Assembly (NCBI RefSeq): GCF_006517535.1
Contig: NZ_VHQH01000038.1
Location: 62,001-126,000, forward strand
Origin: Schumannella sp. 10F1B-5-1
Lineage (GTDB): Bacteria > Actinomycetota > Actinomycetes > Actinomycetales > Microbacteriaceae
DNA: 64,000 bases
Reading direction: 5' to 3'
Position numbers and translations under genes: made by a program. Within the stretch, counting starts at the first letter, position 1. Each line of letters opens with the position of its first letter. Below the pieces are notes generated by a model. The model saw only the letters and a list, made by a program, of their open reading frames with translations, searched no databases and had not been told where the DNA came from. Positions 42,293-50,397 of this stretch are shown here, in pieces.

Positions 42293-43010
42293 AGGCGGAC
42301 GGTGCCGCAGAATCTGCGGATGCGGCGGCCGTCGCGCGCAGGGTGCCGGGGGCGAGGCCGAGCGTCCACTCGGCCACGTCGGCGACGAAGCCGCGCTGCA
42401 CGGGGTCGACCTCGGCCGAGCTGTTGATGTACGAGCCGGTGCCGTCGACGGCGAGCAGGATGCGCCGGGCCGCGGTCTCGACGTCGAGCTGGGTCTGCTC
42501 GGTGCCGCGGCGGTTCGCCGCGATGCCGGCCCCGGCAGGGCGCCCGAAGTCGCCGCTCGCGACACCGTCGACGATGATCGACCGCAGCCGCTCGCGGTCG
42601 AGGGCGTCCTGCTGCTGCAGCGCCGTATCCAGCGCCGGCACGAAGCGCGACAGGTGCTGCGCGTTGAGCCAGAGGCGGGCGAGCGGCGCGGAGAGTCCGC
42701 GCTCCATGTGGTCGACGAAGTGCGCGAGCCGTCCGACGGGGGTGCGGTCGCCGGTCGGGAAGAACAGCTCGCGCTCGGTCGCCGAGGCGCGGGTGAAGGC
42801 CTCGACCACGAGGTCCTCGGCGGCCGGGAAGTAGTGCGTGATCAGGCCCGGACGCACGCCGAGGCGCTCGGCGACGGCGCGCAGGGTGATGCGCTCCATG
42901 CCCTCGTCGAGGGCGATCGCGGCGGCCGCGTCGACGATCTCCGCGCGGCGCTCCTCGGGGCGCTTGCGGGTGCGATTCGACGTCGTCGTCGAGGCGGGTC
43001 TTGACGGCAT
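42291..43010 (-). CDS. TetR family transcriptional regulator
   Basis: 239 residues. HTH at about 20-65: RRAEIVDAAAAIALDEGMER, TLRAVAERLGVRPGLITHYFPAAEDLV. The C-terminal ligand domain is unremarkable except for a low-complexity tail. Divergent from the NCS1 permease gene, which it probably controls; inverted GACCAA/TTGGTC motifs lie between. ATG 43010 is 7 bases after TAGCCT. The frame continues far upstream but codes nothing recognisable. Confidence 0.88.
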   Translation of the reverse strand: MPSRPASTTTSNRTRKRPEERRAEIVDAAAAIALDEGMERITLRAVAERLGVRPGLITHYFPAAEDLVVEAFTRASATERELFFPTGDRTPVGRLAHFVDHMERGLSAPLARLWLNAQHLSRFVPALDTALQQQDALDRERLRSIIVDGVASGDFGRPAGAGIAANRRGTEQTQLDVETAARRILLAVDGTGSYINSSAEVDPVQRGFVADVAEWTLGLAPGTLRATAAASADSAAPSA

Positions 43011-43017
43011 GGTCCTC

Positions 43018-43023
43018 AGGCTA
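43018..43023 (-). promoter_or_regulatory. -10 box TAGCCT for the TetR gene
   Basis: Minus strand TAGCCT, 7 bases, ATG (43010). Confidence 0.5.
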
Positions 43024-43033
43024 TTGAATGACT

Positions 43034-43062
43034 GACCAACAGTCCATTGGTCGCATGGCCAA
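43034..43062. promoter_or_regulatory. TetR-type operator region (divergent promoter)
   Basis: GACCAA-N7-TTGGTC (43034-43052) and the overlapping TTGGTC-GCAT-GGCCAA (43047-43062) form two linked dyads between the TetR gene and the permease. The preceding bases are among the few AT-rich ones here. Confidence 0.5.
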
Positions 43063-43119
43063 TAAGCGAATCCCGCCCCGAGCACCACTCCGCATCCCGC
43101 ATCCCTCGGAAGGCCGCCG

Positions 43120-44598
43120 ATGTCCGCAGAACCCCAGCTCGACGCGCCGAGCCCCGGCGCGAGTGCCGACCCCGGCGCCCCCGCGCGCCCCGCCGACCAC
43201 GTCGACTCCGCCGCCCGCCCCGAGACCCGGGGCATCGAGCTCATCGCCGACTCCGAGCGGCACGGCCGCGCCCGCGACCTGTTCCTGATCTGGGCGGCGC
43301 CGAGCTTCAGCATCCTGAACTTCACGGTGGGCGCGACGCTGATCCTGCTCGGACTCGAGGTCTGGCAGGCGGTGCTGGTGATCCTCGCCGCATCCACGCT
43401 CTGGGTGCTTCCGGGCGTGATCGCGGTGAGCGGTCCGTCGTCGGGCACATCGGGCTCGGTCGTCACCCGCGCCATGTACGGGATGCGCGGCAACCGCGTC
43501 TTCGTCGTGCTGGTCGGCTGGTTCATCGGCGCCGTGTTCCTGGCGCTCACCTGGCTCGGCTCGTCGTTCCTGGGCGCCGATCTGCTGCGGCGCGTCGGCG
43601 TCGACGACCCGGTGTGGGCGCCGATCGGCGTGACGATCGTGATCTCGGCGATCACGGTGCTCGTCGCGATCTTCGGGCACGGGCTGATCCTGCGCATCTA
43701 CCCCTACATCGCGGCCGCGATCTTCGTGGTCTTCGTGCTGGTCGCGGTGTTCATCCTGCCGACCGTCGACTGGGCGTACCGTGCGCCCGCGACCCTGCAC
43801 GGCGTGCCGCTCTGGGCTGCGGTCAGCGTCGGCTTCACGATCCTCGCCTCGACGCCGCTGTCGTTCATCAACAGCCCCGACATCGCCCGCTACCTGCCGC
43901 GCGACACCCGCCCCGGCGGCATCGTCGCGGCGACCGCGCTCGGCGGCGCGCTGCCGGCGATCGTGTTCACGACGCTCGGCGCGCTGCTCGCGACCGGACT
44001 CAGCGCCGAGGCGATCGCGGGCGGCATCGACGCCGCCCTGTTCGACGTGCTGCCCGCCTGGCTCGGCCCGGTGCTCGTGATCGGCGTGATCCTCAACACG
44101 ATCGCGCTCAACGCCATGACGGCCTACACCTCGAGCATGTCGCTGCAGTCGATCGGGCTGAAGCTGCGGCGCATCCCGGCGACCATCATCGTCGGGCTGG
44201 TCGGCACCGCCCTCACGGTCTACCTGGTGCTGTCGTCGAGCCTGCTCGACGCGGTCAACCTGATGATGCAGTTCCTGGTGATCGTGTCGGGCCCGTCGAT
44301 GGCGATCTTCGTCGTCGACGTCGTGCGCCGGCGCTTCGCCTACGAGGGCGTCGAGCTCTTCGACGAGCGCCGCGGCGGCGCCTTCTGGTTCAGCGGCGGA
44401 TGGTCGCTGCCCGGTGTCATCGCCGTGCTGCTCGGCGGCGTCGTCACGGCGCTCAGCCTGTCGACCGACGTGTCGACCGGGCCTCTCGCCGCCGCGCTCG
44501 GCGGCATCGACCTCTCGGTTCCGCTGGGCATGATCGTCTCGGCGGTCGTCTACGCGGCGCTGAAGCGAACCACTCTCGGACGGGAGGAGCGGTCATGA
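43120..44598 (+). CDS. NCS1-family nucleobase/allantoin-type permease
   Basis: 492 residues, about 12 helices. N-terminal cytoplasmic tail of 50 residues, then FLIWAAPSFSILNFTVGATLILLG, PSSGTSGSVVTRAMYGMRGN (substrate-site loop), SFINSPDIARYLPR and NTIALNAMTAYTSSMSLQ as in NCS1 transporters of cytosine, purines, hydantoins or allantoin. The substrate is not resolved. Ribosome site GGAAGG upstream. Stop overlaps the amidohydrolase start (ATGA), so the two are coupled. Confidence 0.88.
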   Translation: MSAEPQLDAPSPGASADPGAPARPADHVDSAARPETRGIELIADSERHGRARDLFLIWAAPSFSILNFTVGATLILLGLEVWQAVLVILAASTLWVLPGVIAVSGPSSGTSGSVVTRAMYGMRGNRVFVVLVGWFIGAVFLALTWLGSSFLGADLLRRVGVDDPVWAPIGVTIVISAITVLVAIFGHGLILRIYPYIAAAIFVVFVLVAVFILPTVDWAYRAPATLHGVPLWAAVSVGFTILASTPLSFINSPDIARYLPRDTRPGGIVAATALGGALPAIVFTTLGALLATGLSAEAIAGGIDAALFDVLPAWLGPVLVIGVILNTIALNAMTAYTSSMSLQSIGLKLRRIPATIIVGLVGTALTVYLVLSSSLLDAVNLMMQFLVIVSGPSMAIFVVDVVRRRFAYEGVELFDERRGGAFWFSGGWSLPGVIAVLLGGVVTALSLSTDVSTGPLAAALGGIDLSVPLGMIVSAVVYAALKRTTLGREERS

Positions 44599-46235
44599 CG
44601 ACCACCCTGTACACGAACGCGCGCGTCTTCACGGCGACCGATGCGGCCGCGGGGGCGGTGGATGCGCGGACCTGGGCCGAGGCCGTGCTGGTCGACGGCT
44701 CCACGATCGCCTGGGTCGGCGCCGCCGCGGACGTGCCGAGCATCCCGGCCCCCGATCGCACGGTCGACCTGGGCGGCCGCCTGCTGATGCCGGGCTTCAC
44801 CGACGCCCACGTGCACCTCGTGATGATGGGCGCCGCGCTCGCGCAGGTGAACCTCGACGACGCGCGCACGCTGCCCGAGATCCAGGAGCGGCTGCGGTCG
44901 GCGCGCGACGCCGCGCCCGACGCCGAGCGCATCTGGGGGCGCGGCTGGCTGTTCGACGCCGTGCCGGGTGGCCGCCCGACCGCCGCGATGATCGACGAGG
45001 CCGTCGGCGACCTGCCGGTGTTCCTCGACGCGAACGACTACCACTCCTGCTGGGTCAACGCGGCCGGGCTCGAGGCGCTCGGCATCACCCGCGACACCCC
45101 CGACCCGCTCGGCGGCGAGATCGTGCGCGACGCCGCCGGCGATGCGTCCGGACTGCTGCTCGAGACGGCCGCGACCGAGATCGCCTGGGCCTACCGCGAC
45201 CGCATCACGAGCGACGACGACCGCGATGCGGCGGCCGACCGCGCGATCGACAGCTACCTCGCCGCGGGCGTCACCGGCGTCGTCGACATGATGCTCGACG
45301 AGCACAACCTCGCCGCGCTGCAGCGGGCGAGCGCGCGACACGGTGGGGAGCTGCCGATCCGCGTCGCGGGGCACTGGCTCGTCGAGAACCGCGGCGACGA
45401 CGCCGCCAACCTCGCCCAGGTGGCGCGCGCGGCCGAGCTGGCCGCCGCATCCGCATCGCACTGGCTGCGGGTCATCGGCATCAAGCTCGTGCTCGACGGC
45501 GTGATCGACGCCTGCACGGCCGCGATGCGCCACCCCTACAGCGACGGCTCGAACGCCGGGCCGATCTGGCCGCTCGAGCAGCTGACGCCCGTGGTCGTGG
45601 CGGCGGATGCGGCGGGCCTGCAGATCGCGCAGCACGCGATCGGCGACCGGGCCAGCGACATCGCCCTCGACGCGCTCGAGCGCGCGATCGAGGTCAACGG
45701 CGACCGCCCGCGCCGGCACCGCATCGAGCACCTCGAATACGCGGCGCCCGAGACGCCCGCGCGGATGGCGCGGCTCGGGGTGACCGCATCCATGCAGCCC
45801 GTGCACTCCGACCCGGCGATCTTCGCCAACTGGGCGGCGATGCTCGGCGACGAGCGGGTCGAGCGGGCGTTCCCGTGGCCCGAGTACGAAGGCGCGGGCG
45901 CGCTGCTCGCCTTCGGAACCGACGCGCCGACCGCGCCCTACGCGGCGCTCGCGAACATGTACGTGGCGACGACCCGGGCGTCGGCGCTCGACCCGCGGGT
46001 GCCGGCGACGCATCCGCAGTTCGCGCTGCCGATCGAGCGCGCGCTCGGGCACGCCACGCGCGACGCCGCGGCATCGATCGGCGACGGCTCCTGGCGCGGA
46101 CGCATCGCGCCCGGATTCGCCGCCGACCTCATCGTGCTCGACCGCGACCCCTTCGTCGACGGGCCCGCCTCGCTGCTCGAGGCGCGCGTCGCCGAGACGA
46201 TCGTGGCGGGGGAGTCGCGGTACCGGGCGGAGTGA
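44595..46235 (+). CDS. Amidohydrolase, YtcJ-like
   Basis: 546 residues. Metal-dependent hydrolase of the amidohydrolase superfamily: LLMPGFTDAHVHLVMMG (HxH motif), long middle domain, QIAQHAIGDRASDIALDALE (metal His), HRIEHLEYA, LLAFGTDAPTAPYAALANM (catalytic Asp) and a C-terminal GFAADLIVLDRDPF. YtcJ-type enzymes act on amides, formamides or ring lactams. With an NCS1 permease in the same operon, a cyclic amide such as a hydantoin or purine breakdown product is a reasonable inference. ATGA overlap and GGAGGAG set the start. Confidence 0.88.
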   Translation: MTTTLYTNARVFTATDAAAGAVDARTWAEAVLVDGSTIAWVGAAADVPSIPAPDRTVDLGGRLLMPGFTDAHVHLVMMGAALAQVNLDDARTLPEIQERLRSARDAAPDAERIWGRGWLFDAVPGGRPTAAMIDEAVGDLPVFLDANDYHSCWVNAAGLEALGITRDTPDPLGGEIVRDAAGDASGLLLETAATEIAWAYRDRITSDDDRDAAADRAIDSYLAAGVTGVVDMMLDEHNLAALQRASARHGGELPIRVAGHWLVENRGDDAANLAQVARAAELAAASASHWLRVIGIKLVLDGVIDACTAAMRHPYSDGSNAGPIWPLEQLTPVVVAADAAGLQIAQHAIGDRASDIALDALERAIEVNGDRPRRHRIEHLEYAAPETPARMARLGVTASMQPVHSDPAIFANWAAMLGDERVERAFPWPEYEGAGALLAFGTDAPTAPYAALANMYVATTRASALDPRVPATHPQFALPIERALGHATRDAAASIGDGSWRGRIAPGFAADLIVLDRDPFVDGPASLLEARVAETIVAGESRYRAE

Positions 46236-46239
46236 GGGT

Positions 46240-46245
46240 TAGCCT
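46240..46245 (+). promoter_or_regulatory. -10 box TAGCCT for the CBM9-like gene
   Basis: TAGCCT, 6 bases, GTG at 46252. Confidence 0.5.
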
Positions 46246-46251
46246 GCCCGC

Positions 46252-47148
46252 GTGAGCGAGTCGACCGCGCCCGCCGAGCCCGCCCCTGACCCCGCCGCCG
46301 GGCCCACCCAGACCAGCGAGCGCGTCGCGGTCGCGGCGCCTTCGCCCTACACGGCGCTGCGCACGGCCGAGGCGCCCGTGCTCGACGGGCGTCTCGCCTC
46401 CCCGTGCTGGAGGCGGGCACCGCGCTCGCCGCGCTTCGTCGACCTGGTGAGCGGCGCATCCACGGCTCTCGACACCCGCGCGGCGATCCTCTGGGACGAC
46501 GCGAACCTCTACGTCGGCGCCTGGCTCGAGCAGCCGTCGGTCACCGCGACGCTGACCGAGCGCGACGCCGAGATCTGGCACGACGACGACGTCGAGCTGT
46601 TCATCGCCGGGCCCGACGGCGCCGGCGGCCGCGCCTACTACGAGCTCGAGGTCAACGCCTTCGGCACGATCTACGAGGTGCTGTTCGCCTGGGGTCGCGA
46701 GCGCTCTCCCTTCGGCGTGGATGCACCGCCCGAGCTGCACGCCGACCACGAGCTGGCGCGGGAGTTCCCGGGCGTCGGATACGCGCATCCCCGCGGCCCG
46801 CGCACCGGATTCTGGGGCTGGGATCTGCCGGGCCTGCGCACCGCCGTGCACGTCGACGGCGCGATCAACGACCCGTCGGTCGTCGACCGCGGCTGGAACG
46901 TCGAGATCGCGGTGCCGTGGGCGTCGCTCGGGGTCGTGATGGGCGGTGACGGGGGCCCGGATGCGCGGCTCGCGCCCGGGCACGCGCCGAGCCCCGGCGA
47001 CGAGTGGAGCATCGAGGTCTCGCGCTTCAACGTCGCGCGCCACGGCGAGGGCGATTCGGGCGGCTGGTCGTGGAGCCCGCACGGCGTCTGGGACTCGCAC
47101 CTGCCCGAGCTGTTCCCGCGCATCCGCTTCTCCGACGACCTGGTCTGA
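46252..47148 (+). CDS. CBM9-like domain protein (cytoplasmic)
   Basis: 298 residues. CBM9-like fold: LRTAEAPVLDGRLASPCW, AILWDDANLYVGAWLEQP, DAEIWHDDDVELFIAG, YYELEVNAFGTIYE and WNVEIAVPWASLGV, with the Trp and acidic positions of the family. No signal peptide, so the ligand would be inside the cell. Function of these stand-alone proteins is unclear. Leaderless start; 16 bp after the amidohydrolase stop but with its own promoter. Confidence 0.8.
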   Translation: MSESTAPAEPAPDPAAGPTQTSERVAVAAPSPYTALRTAEAPVLDGRLASPCWRRAPRSPRFVDLVSGASTALDTRAAILWDDANLYVGAWLEQPSVTATLTERDAEIWHDDDVELFIAGPDGAGGRAYYELEVNAFGTIYEVLFAWGRERSPFGVDAPPELHADHELAREFPGVGYAHPRGPRTGFWGWDLPGLRTAVHVDGAINDPSVVDRGWNVEIAVPWASLGVVMGGDGGPDARLAPGHAPSPGDEWSIEVSRFNVARHGEGDSGGWSWSPHGVWDSHLPELFPRIRFSDDLV

Positions 47149-47168
47149 CCCGCTCTCCCGCTCCGGGA

Positions 47169-47187
47169 GTTGCATCCGCCCTGCAAC
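47169..47187. promoter_or_regulatory. Operator-like dyad GTTGCA-N7-TGCAAC before the alcohol dehydrogenase
   Basis: Perfect 6-bp arms at 47169-47174 and 47182-47187, at the expected -35 of the TAGCGT box. Confidence 0.4.
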
Positions 47188-47208
47188 GGCCCGCAACCCC
47201 GGCCTGCC

Positions 47209-47214
47209 TAGCGT
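47209..47214 (+). promoter_or_regulatory. -10 box TAGCGT for the alcohol dehydrogenase
   Basis: TAGCGT about 60 bases before ATG 47274; this gene has a leader and a GGAGAG ribosome site. Confidence 0.45.
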
Positions 47215-47273
47215 CGGCGGTGCCGCATCCCCTCCGATGCGGCGCCACCACGACGACGAAGTCTGGAGAGTCG

Positions 47274-48368
47274 ATGTCGACCATCACCCCCGCCCCCACC
47301 ACCGGCGCCGCACCCGGCGTCCGCGGATCCGTCCCGACCGGCACGATGCGCGCCGCCGTGGTCACCGCCCCCGGCGCCCCGCTCACCGTGACCGAGGTGC
47401 CCATCCCGACCCCCGGGCCGCACCAGGCGCTCGTGCGCGTGCAGACCACGGGCGTCTGCCACACCGACCTGCACGCGGCGAAGGGCGACTGGCCGGTCGC
47501 GCCGAAGGCCGACCTCATCCCCGGCCACGAGGGCTACGGCGAGGTCGTCGCCGTCGGCGACCAGGTCACCCTGCTCGAGGTCGGCCAGATCGTCGGCAAC
47601 GCCTGGCTCTGGTCGGCCTGCGGCACCTGCCAGTACTGCCGCACCGGCTGGGAGACGCTCTGCGAGGAGCAGCAGAACGGCGGCTACAGCGTCGACGGCA
47701 GCTTCGGCGAGTACATGCTCGTCGATGAGAAGTTCGCCGCGCGCATCCCCGGCGGAGCCGACCCGGTCGAGGTCGCGCCCGTGCTCTGCGCCGGCGTCAC
47801 CGTCTACAAGGGGCTCAAGATGACCCAGGCCCGACCCGGCGAGTGGGTCGTGATCTCGGGCATCGGCGGGCTCGGTCACATCGCGGTGCAGTACGCGGTC
47901 GCGATGGGGATGCGCGTCGCCGCCGTCGACATCGACGACGCCAAGCTGGCCCTGGCGAAGAAGCACGGCGCCGAGCTGGTCGTGAACGCGGCCGAGCACG
48001 ACCCGGCCGAGTACATCCAGGCGCACACCGGCGGAGCGCACGGCGTGCTCGTCACGGCGGTGCACCCGAAGGCCTTCGGCCAGGCGCTGGGCGTCGCTCG
48101 CCGCGGCGCCACGATCGTCTTCAACGGGCTGCCCCCGGGCGACTTCCCGGCGAACATCTTCGACATCGTGCTGCGCGCCATCACGATCCGCGGCTCGATC
48201 GTCGGCACCCGCCAGGACCTCGCCGAGGCGCTCGAGTTCTACGCCCAGGGCAAGATCCACCCGACCGTCGCGGTCGAGTCGATCGACGACATCAACGACA
48301 TCTTCGAGCGCATGGAGCACGGCCAGATCGACGGCCGCATCGTCATGAAGTTCGACCGCGCCTCGTAG
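47274..48368 (+). CDS. adhP: Zinc-dependent alcohol dehydrogenase (AdhP type)
   Basis: 364 residues. NAD-dependent oxidation of primary alcohols. Catalytic zinc: GVCHTDLHAA, PGHEGYGEV; structural zinc: four Cys in SACGTCQYCRTGWETLC; Rossmann motif ISGIGGLGHIAVQYAV; ending FERMEHGQIDGRIVMKF. Residues 1-24 are an extra Thr/Pro/Ala leader. The length otherwise fits the propanol-preferring class. Two hairpins follow the stop. Confidence 0.92.
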   Translation: MSTITPAPTTGAAPGVRGSVPTGTMRAAVVTAPGAPLTVTEVPIPTPGPHQALVRVQTTGVCHTDLHAAKGDWPVAPKADLIPGHEGYGEVVAVGDQVTLLEVGQIVGNAWLWSACGTCQYCRTGWETLCEEQQNGGYSVDGSFGEYMLVDEKFAARIPGGADPVEVAPVLCAGVTVYKGLKMTQARPGEWVVISGIGGLGHIAVQYAVAMGMRVAAVDIDDAKLALAKKHGAELVVNAAEHDPAEYIQAHTGGAHGVLVTAVHPKAFGQALGVARRGATIVFNGLPPGDFPANIFDIVLRAITIRGSIVGTRQDLAEALEFYAQGKIHPTVAVESIDDINDIFERMEHGQIDGRIVMKFDRAS

Positions 48369-48380
48369 CGCGACCCCGAC

Positions 48381-48410
48381 TCGGCCGGGCGGCTCATCAC
48401 GCCCGGCCGA
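48381..48410 (+). terminator. Terminator hairpin after the alcohol dehydrogenase
   Basis: TCGGCCGGGCG (48381-48391), 8-base loop, exact complement 48400-48410. Confidence 0.65.
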
Positions 48411-48463
48411 TCCGCTCGGGCCGGATGCGCTTCAGGGAAGGTGCGCCTCCGGCCCGGAACCCT

Positions 48464-48501
48464 CCCGGGGCGGCCGCTCGTGTGCGCGGGGCCGCCCCGG
48501 G
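48464..48501. terminator. Second GC hairpin after the alcohol dehydrogenase
   Basis: CCCGGGGCGGCC (48464-48475) and its exact reverse complement (48490-48501), 14-base loop. Confidence 0.5.
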
Positions 48502-48525
48502 TTCGCGCGAGCTCGTGAACCCCAT

Positions 48526-48582
48526 CGAGATGTCAGAGATGTCTCGCTCGCGCGGCGTGTCGCGTGGATCTTCGACATCTCG
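48526..48582. repeat. 57-bp dyad element (single copy)
   Basis: Arms CGAGATGTC (48526-48534) and GACATCTCG (48574-48582). Inside, AGATGTC recurs directly. Between convergent genes. Confidence 0.45.
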
Positions 48583-48606
48583 AGCGGGTCGCGTGGCACC
48601 GCGCGC

Positions 48607-49083
48607 TCAGCCCGCCCCGCCCGCGCGCCGCTCGAGCAGCGGACCCACGCGATACGGCAGTGCCTCGTCGAGCACGATCGCCGTGCTCGACCGCAGCACT
48701 CCGTCGACCTCGAGCATCGCGTTCGTGACGCGGTAGAGGTCGGGGGTGTCGCGGGCGACGACGCGCGCGAGCAGGTCGGCGCGGCCCGTCGTCGCGTGCA
48801 GCTCGACGACCTCGGGGATGCGCGCCAGCTCGCTCACCGCCGAGCTCGAGTGCCCCTGGCTCAGCACGACCTCGACGAAGGCGAGCAGCTCGTAGCCGAG
48901 CGCCCGGGCGTCGACCCGCGCGCTCGGAACGGCGAGGTGCCCCTCGCGCTGCAGCCGGGCGAGCCGCGCGTGCACCGTGTTGCGGGCGATGCCGAGGGTG
49001 CGCGCGAGTGCGACGGCGGATGCGGTCGGATCGTCGTCGAGCGCGAGCAGCAGGCGGGCATCCAGGGGATCGATCGAGCTCAT
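48607..49083 (-). CDS. Lrp/AsnC family transcriptional regulator
   Basis: 158 residues. HTH (IDPLDARLLLALDDDPTASAV and LGIARNTVHARLARLQREG) then the RAM ligand domain (LLAFVEVVLSQG, VELHATTGRADLLARVVARD). Typical length. ATG 49083 is preferred; ATG 49092 is possible. The start lies inside a palindrome TGAGCA-TTC-TGCTCA, suggesting autorepression. Divergent from the YitT-type gene. Confidence 0.9.
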   Translation of the reverse strand: MSSIDPLDARLLLALDDDPTASAVALARTLGIARNTVHARLARLQREGHLAVPSARVDARALGYELLAFVEVVLSQGHSSSAVSELARIPEVVELHATTGRADLLARVVARDTPDLYRVTNAMLEVDGVLRSSTAIVLDEALPYRVGPLLERRAGGAG

Positions 49084-49085
49084 GG

Positions 49086-49100
49086 TGAGCATTCTGCTCA
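49086..49100. promoter_or_regulatory. Lrp-type palindrome TGAGCA-TTC-TGCTCA
   Basis: Perfect 6-bp arms immediately upstream of the Lrp start codon; GCTC/GAGC words repeat further upstream. Confidence 0.5.
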
Positions 49101-49171
49101 ATAGACACGCTCAATGCGAGCAGATCGATGCATCCGGGCCCATCGAGTGGAACGGGCGCCCTGCCGCGTCC

Positions 49172-49177
49172 GATGAT
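49172..49177 (+). promoter_or_regulatory. -10-like box GATGAT for the YitT-type gene
   Basis: GATGAT, 6 bases, ATG at 49184. Confidence 0.4.
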
Positions 49178-49183
49178 CGGGGG

Positions 49184-49960
49184 ATGCGCCTCCGCCGCCT
49201 CACACCCGACCCGCCAGCCGCTGCATCGGCCGACGTCACGTCGGTCGGCACGGCGGCGGAGGCGCCGGGGGACGCCGATCGCATCCGCGACGACGCTCCC
49301 GACACCGCACCCGACGCGCGCGACGAGCCGGCCGAGGCCCCGCATCCCGAGCCCGCTCCCGCGATCCCGCTGCCGCACGGCCGCGTCGAAGACGTCGCGG
49401 GCCTGATCGTCGGCTGCCTGCTCGCCTCGTTCGGGCTGTTCGTGCTCAAGGCCGGCGGCGTCGTCACCGGCGGCACGGCCGGTGTCGCGCTGACGATCAG
49501 CTACGCGAGCGGCTGGTCGTTCCCGATCCTCTTCGTGCTGGTGAACCTGCCGTTCTTCGCGCTGGCGATCCGCCGCCGCGGCTGGAGCTTCTCGATCCGC
49601 TCGCTGCTCAGCATCGCCGCCGTCTCCGCCGGGGCGGCGGGTCACGCGCTCGTCTGGCCGCACGTCGAGATCCCGCCGATCTACGCCGCGATCGTCGGCA
49701 ACGTGCTGGCCGGCGTCGGGCTGATCGTGCTGTTCCGGCACAAGTCGAGCGTCGGAGGCTTCGGCATCCTCGCGCTCATCGCTCAAGACGCCCTGGGCTG
49801 GCGCGCCGGCTGGGTGCTGCTCGTGCTCGACGCGATCGTGCTGCTCGTGTCGCTGCTCGTCATGCCGCCGCTCGTGATCCTGGTGTCGACGCTCGGCGCC
49901 GTCATCCTGAACGGCATCATCTCGCTCAACCACCGCCCCGGCCGCTACACCGGCAGCTGA
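49184..49960 (+). CDS. YitT-family membrane protein
   Basis: 258 residues. An acidic/Pro-rich N-terminus of about 60 residues, then five helices: VAGLIVGCLLASFGLFVLKA, GVVTGGTAGVALTISYASG, FPILFVLVNLPFFALAI, IYAAIVGNVLAGVGLIVLF and WVLLVLDAIVLLVSLLV. The GGVVTGGTAG loop is typical of YitT-like proteins, whose role is unknown. The start is fixed by the leaderless spacing; upstream in-frame starts overlap the divergent Lrp gene. Confidence 0.8.
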   Translation: MRLRRLTPDPPAAASADVTSVGTAAEAPGDADRIRDDAPDTAPDARDEPAEAPHPEPAPAIPLPHGRVEDVAGLIVGCLLASFGLFVLKAGGVVTGGTAGVALTISYASGWSFPILFVLVNLPFFALAIRRRGWSFSIRSLLSIAAVSAGAAGHALVWPHVEIPPIYAAIVGNVLAGVGLIVLFRHKSSVGGFGILALIAQDALGWRAGWVLLVLDAIVLLVSLLVMPPLVILVSTLGAVILNGIISLNHRPGRYTGS

Positions 49961-50004
49961 GCGCGGCGGTCTCTCTCCGCCTCGCGACCCATCCCGGCTC
50001 GCTC

Positions 50005-50284
50005 GAAGGTGGCCACGAACGCCCGCCTCGCGCGGCGTGTTGCGAGCTTTTCCGGCCATCCTCGCTTCTCGCCGGATCGAGGGCGGCCACGAATGCACGC
50101 CTTTCACGGCGTGTCCGGTGCATCTCTGGCCACCCTCCGGCGTGCGCATGACGAGGGTGGCCGCGAATGCCCGCTTGCGGCGGCGTGTCCGGTGCATCTC
50201 TGGCCACCCTCCGGCGTGCGCATGACGAGGGTGGCCACGAATGCTCGCGGGATCCGGCGCGTCGCGTGCATTTCTGGCCACCTC
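50005..50284. repeat. 74-bp tandem array of four 59-bp dyad elements
   Basis: Elements at 50005-50063, 50079-50137, 50153-50211 and 50227-50284 (the last 1 bp shorter). Each is bounded by GAGGGTGGCC-type and GGCCACCCTC-type arms, with starts exactly 74 bp apart. The interior contains GAATGC and GTGCATCT words. A degenerate fifth unit may begin near 50301. The 437-bp region 49961-50397 has no gene. Confidence 0.85.
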
Positions 50285-50320
50285 GCGCTGCTCGAGCGAC
50301 GAGAGGTGGATGCGGTGCCG

Positions 50321-50326
50321 GTATAC
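50321..50326. promoter_or_regulatory. GTATAC core, candidate GntR operator
   Basis: GTATAC lies 60 bp upstream of the GntR -10 box. TGTATACA-type sites are common for FCD-type GntR proteins; here the flanks are poor. Confidence 0.25.
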
Positions 50327-50385
50327 AGAAGGTGGCCGCGAGGCATCGGAAGTAGGCCGACGGGCACGCTCGGGATACACGGGCG

Positions 50386-50391
50386 TAGAGT
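50386..50391 (+). promoter_or_regulatory. -10 box TAGAGT for the GntR-prp operon
   Basis: TAGAGT, 6 bases, GTG at 50398. Confidence 0.55.
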
Positions 50392-50397
50392 GACCGC

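Noticed and set aside
50005-50284. CRISPR array reading of the 74-bp tandem repeats
   Set aside because: Both the repeat and the linker are conserved between units, units are palindromic over 59 bp, and no cas gene is present.
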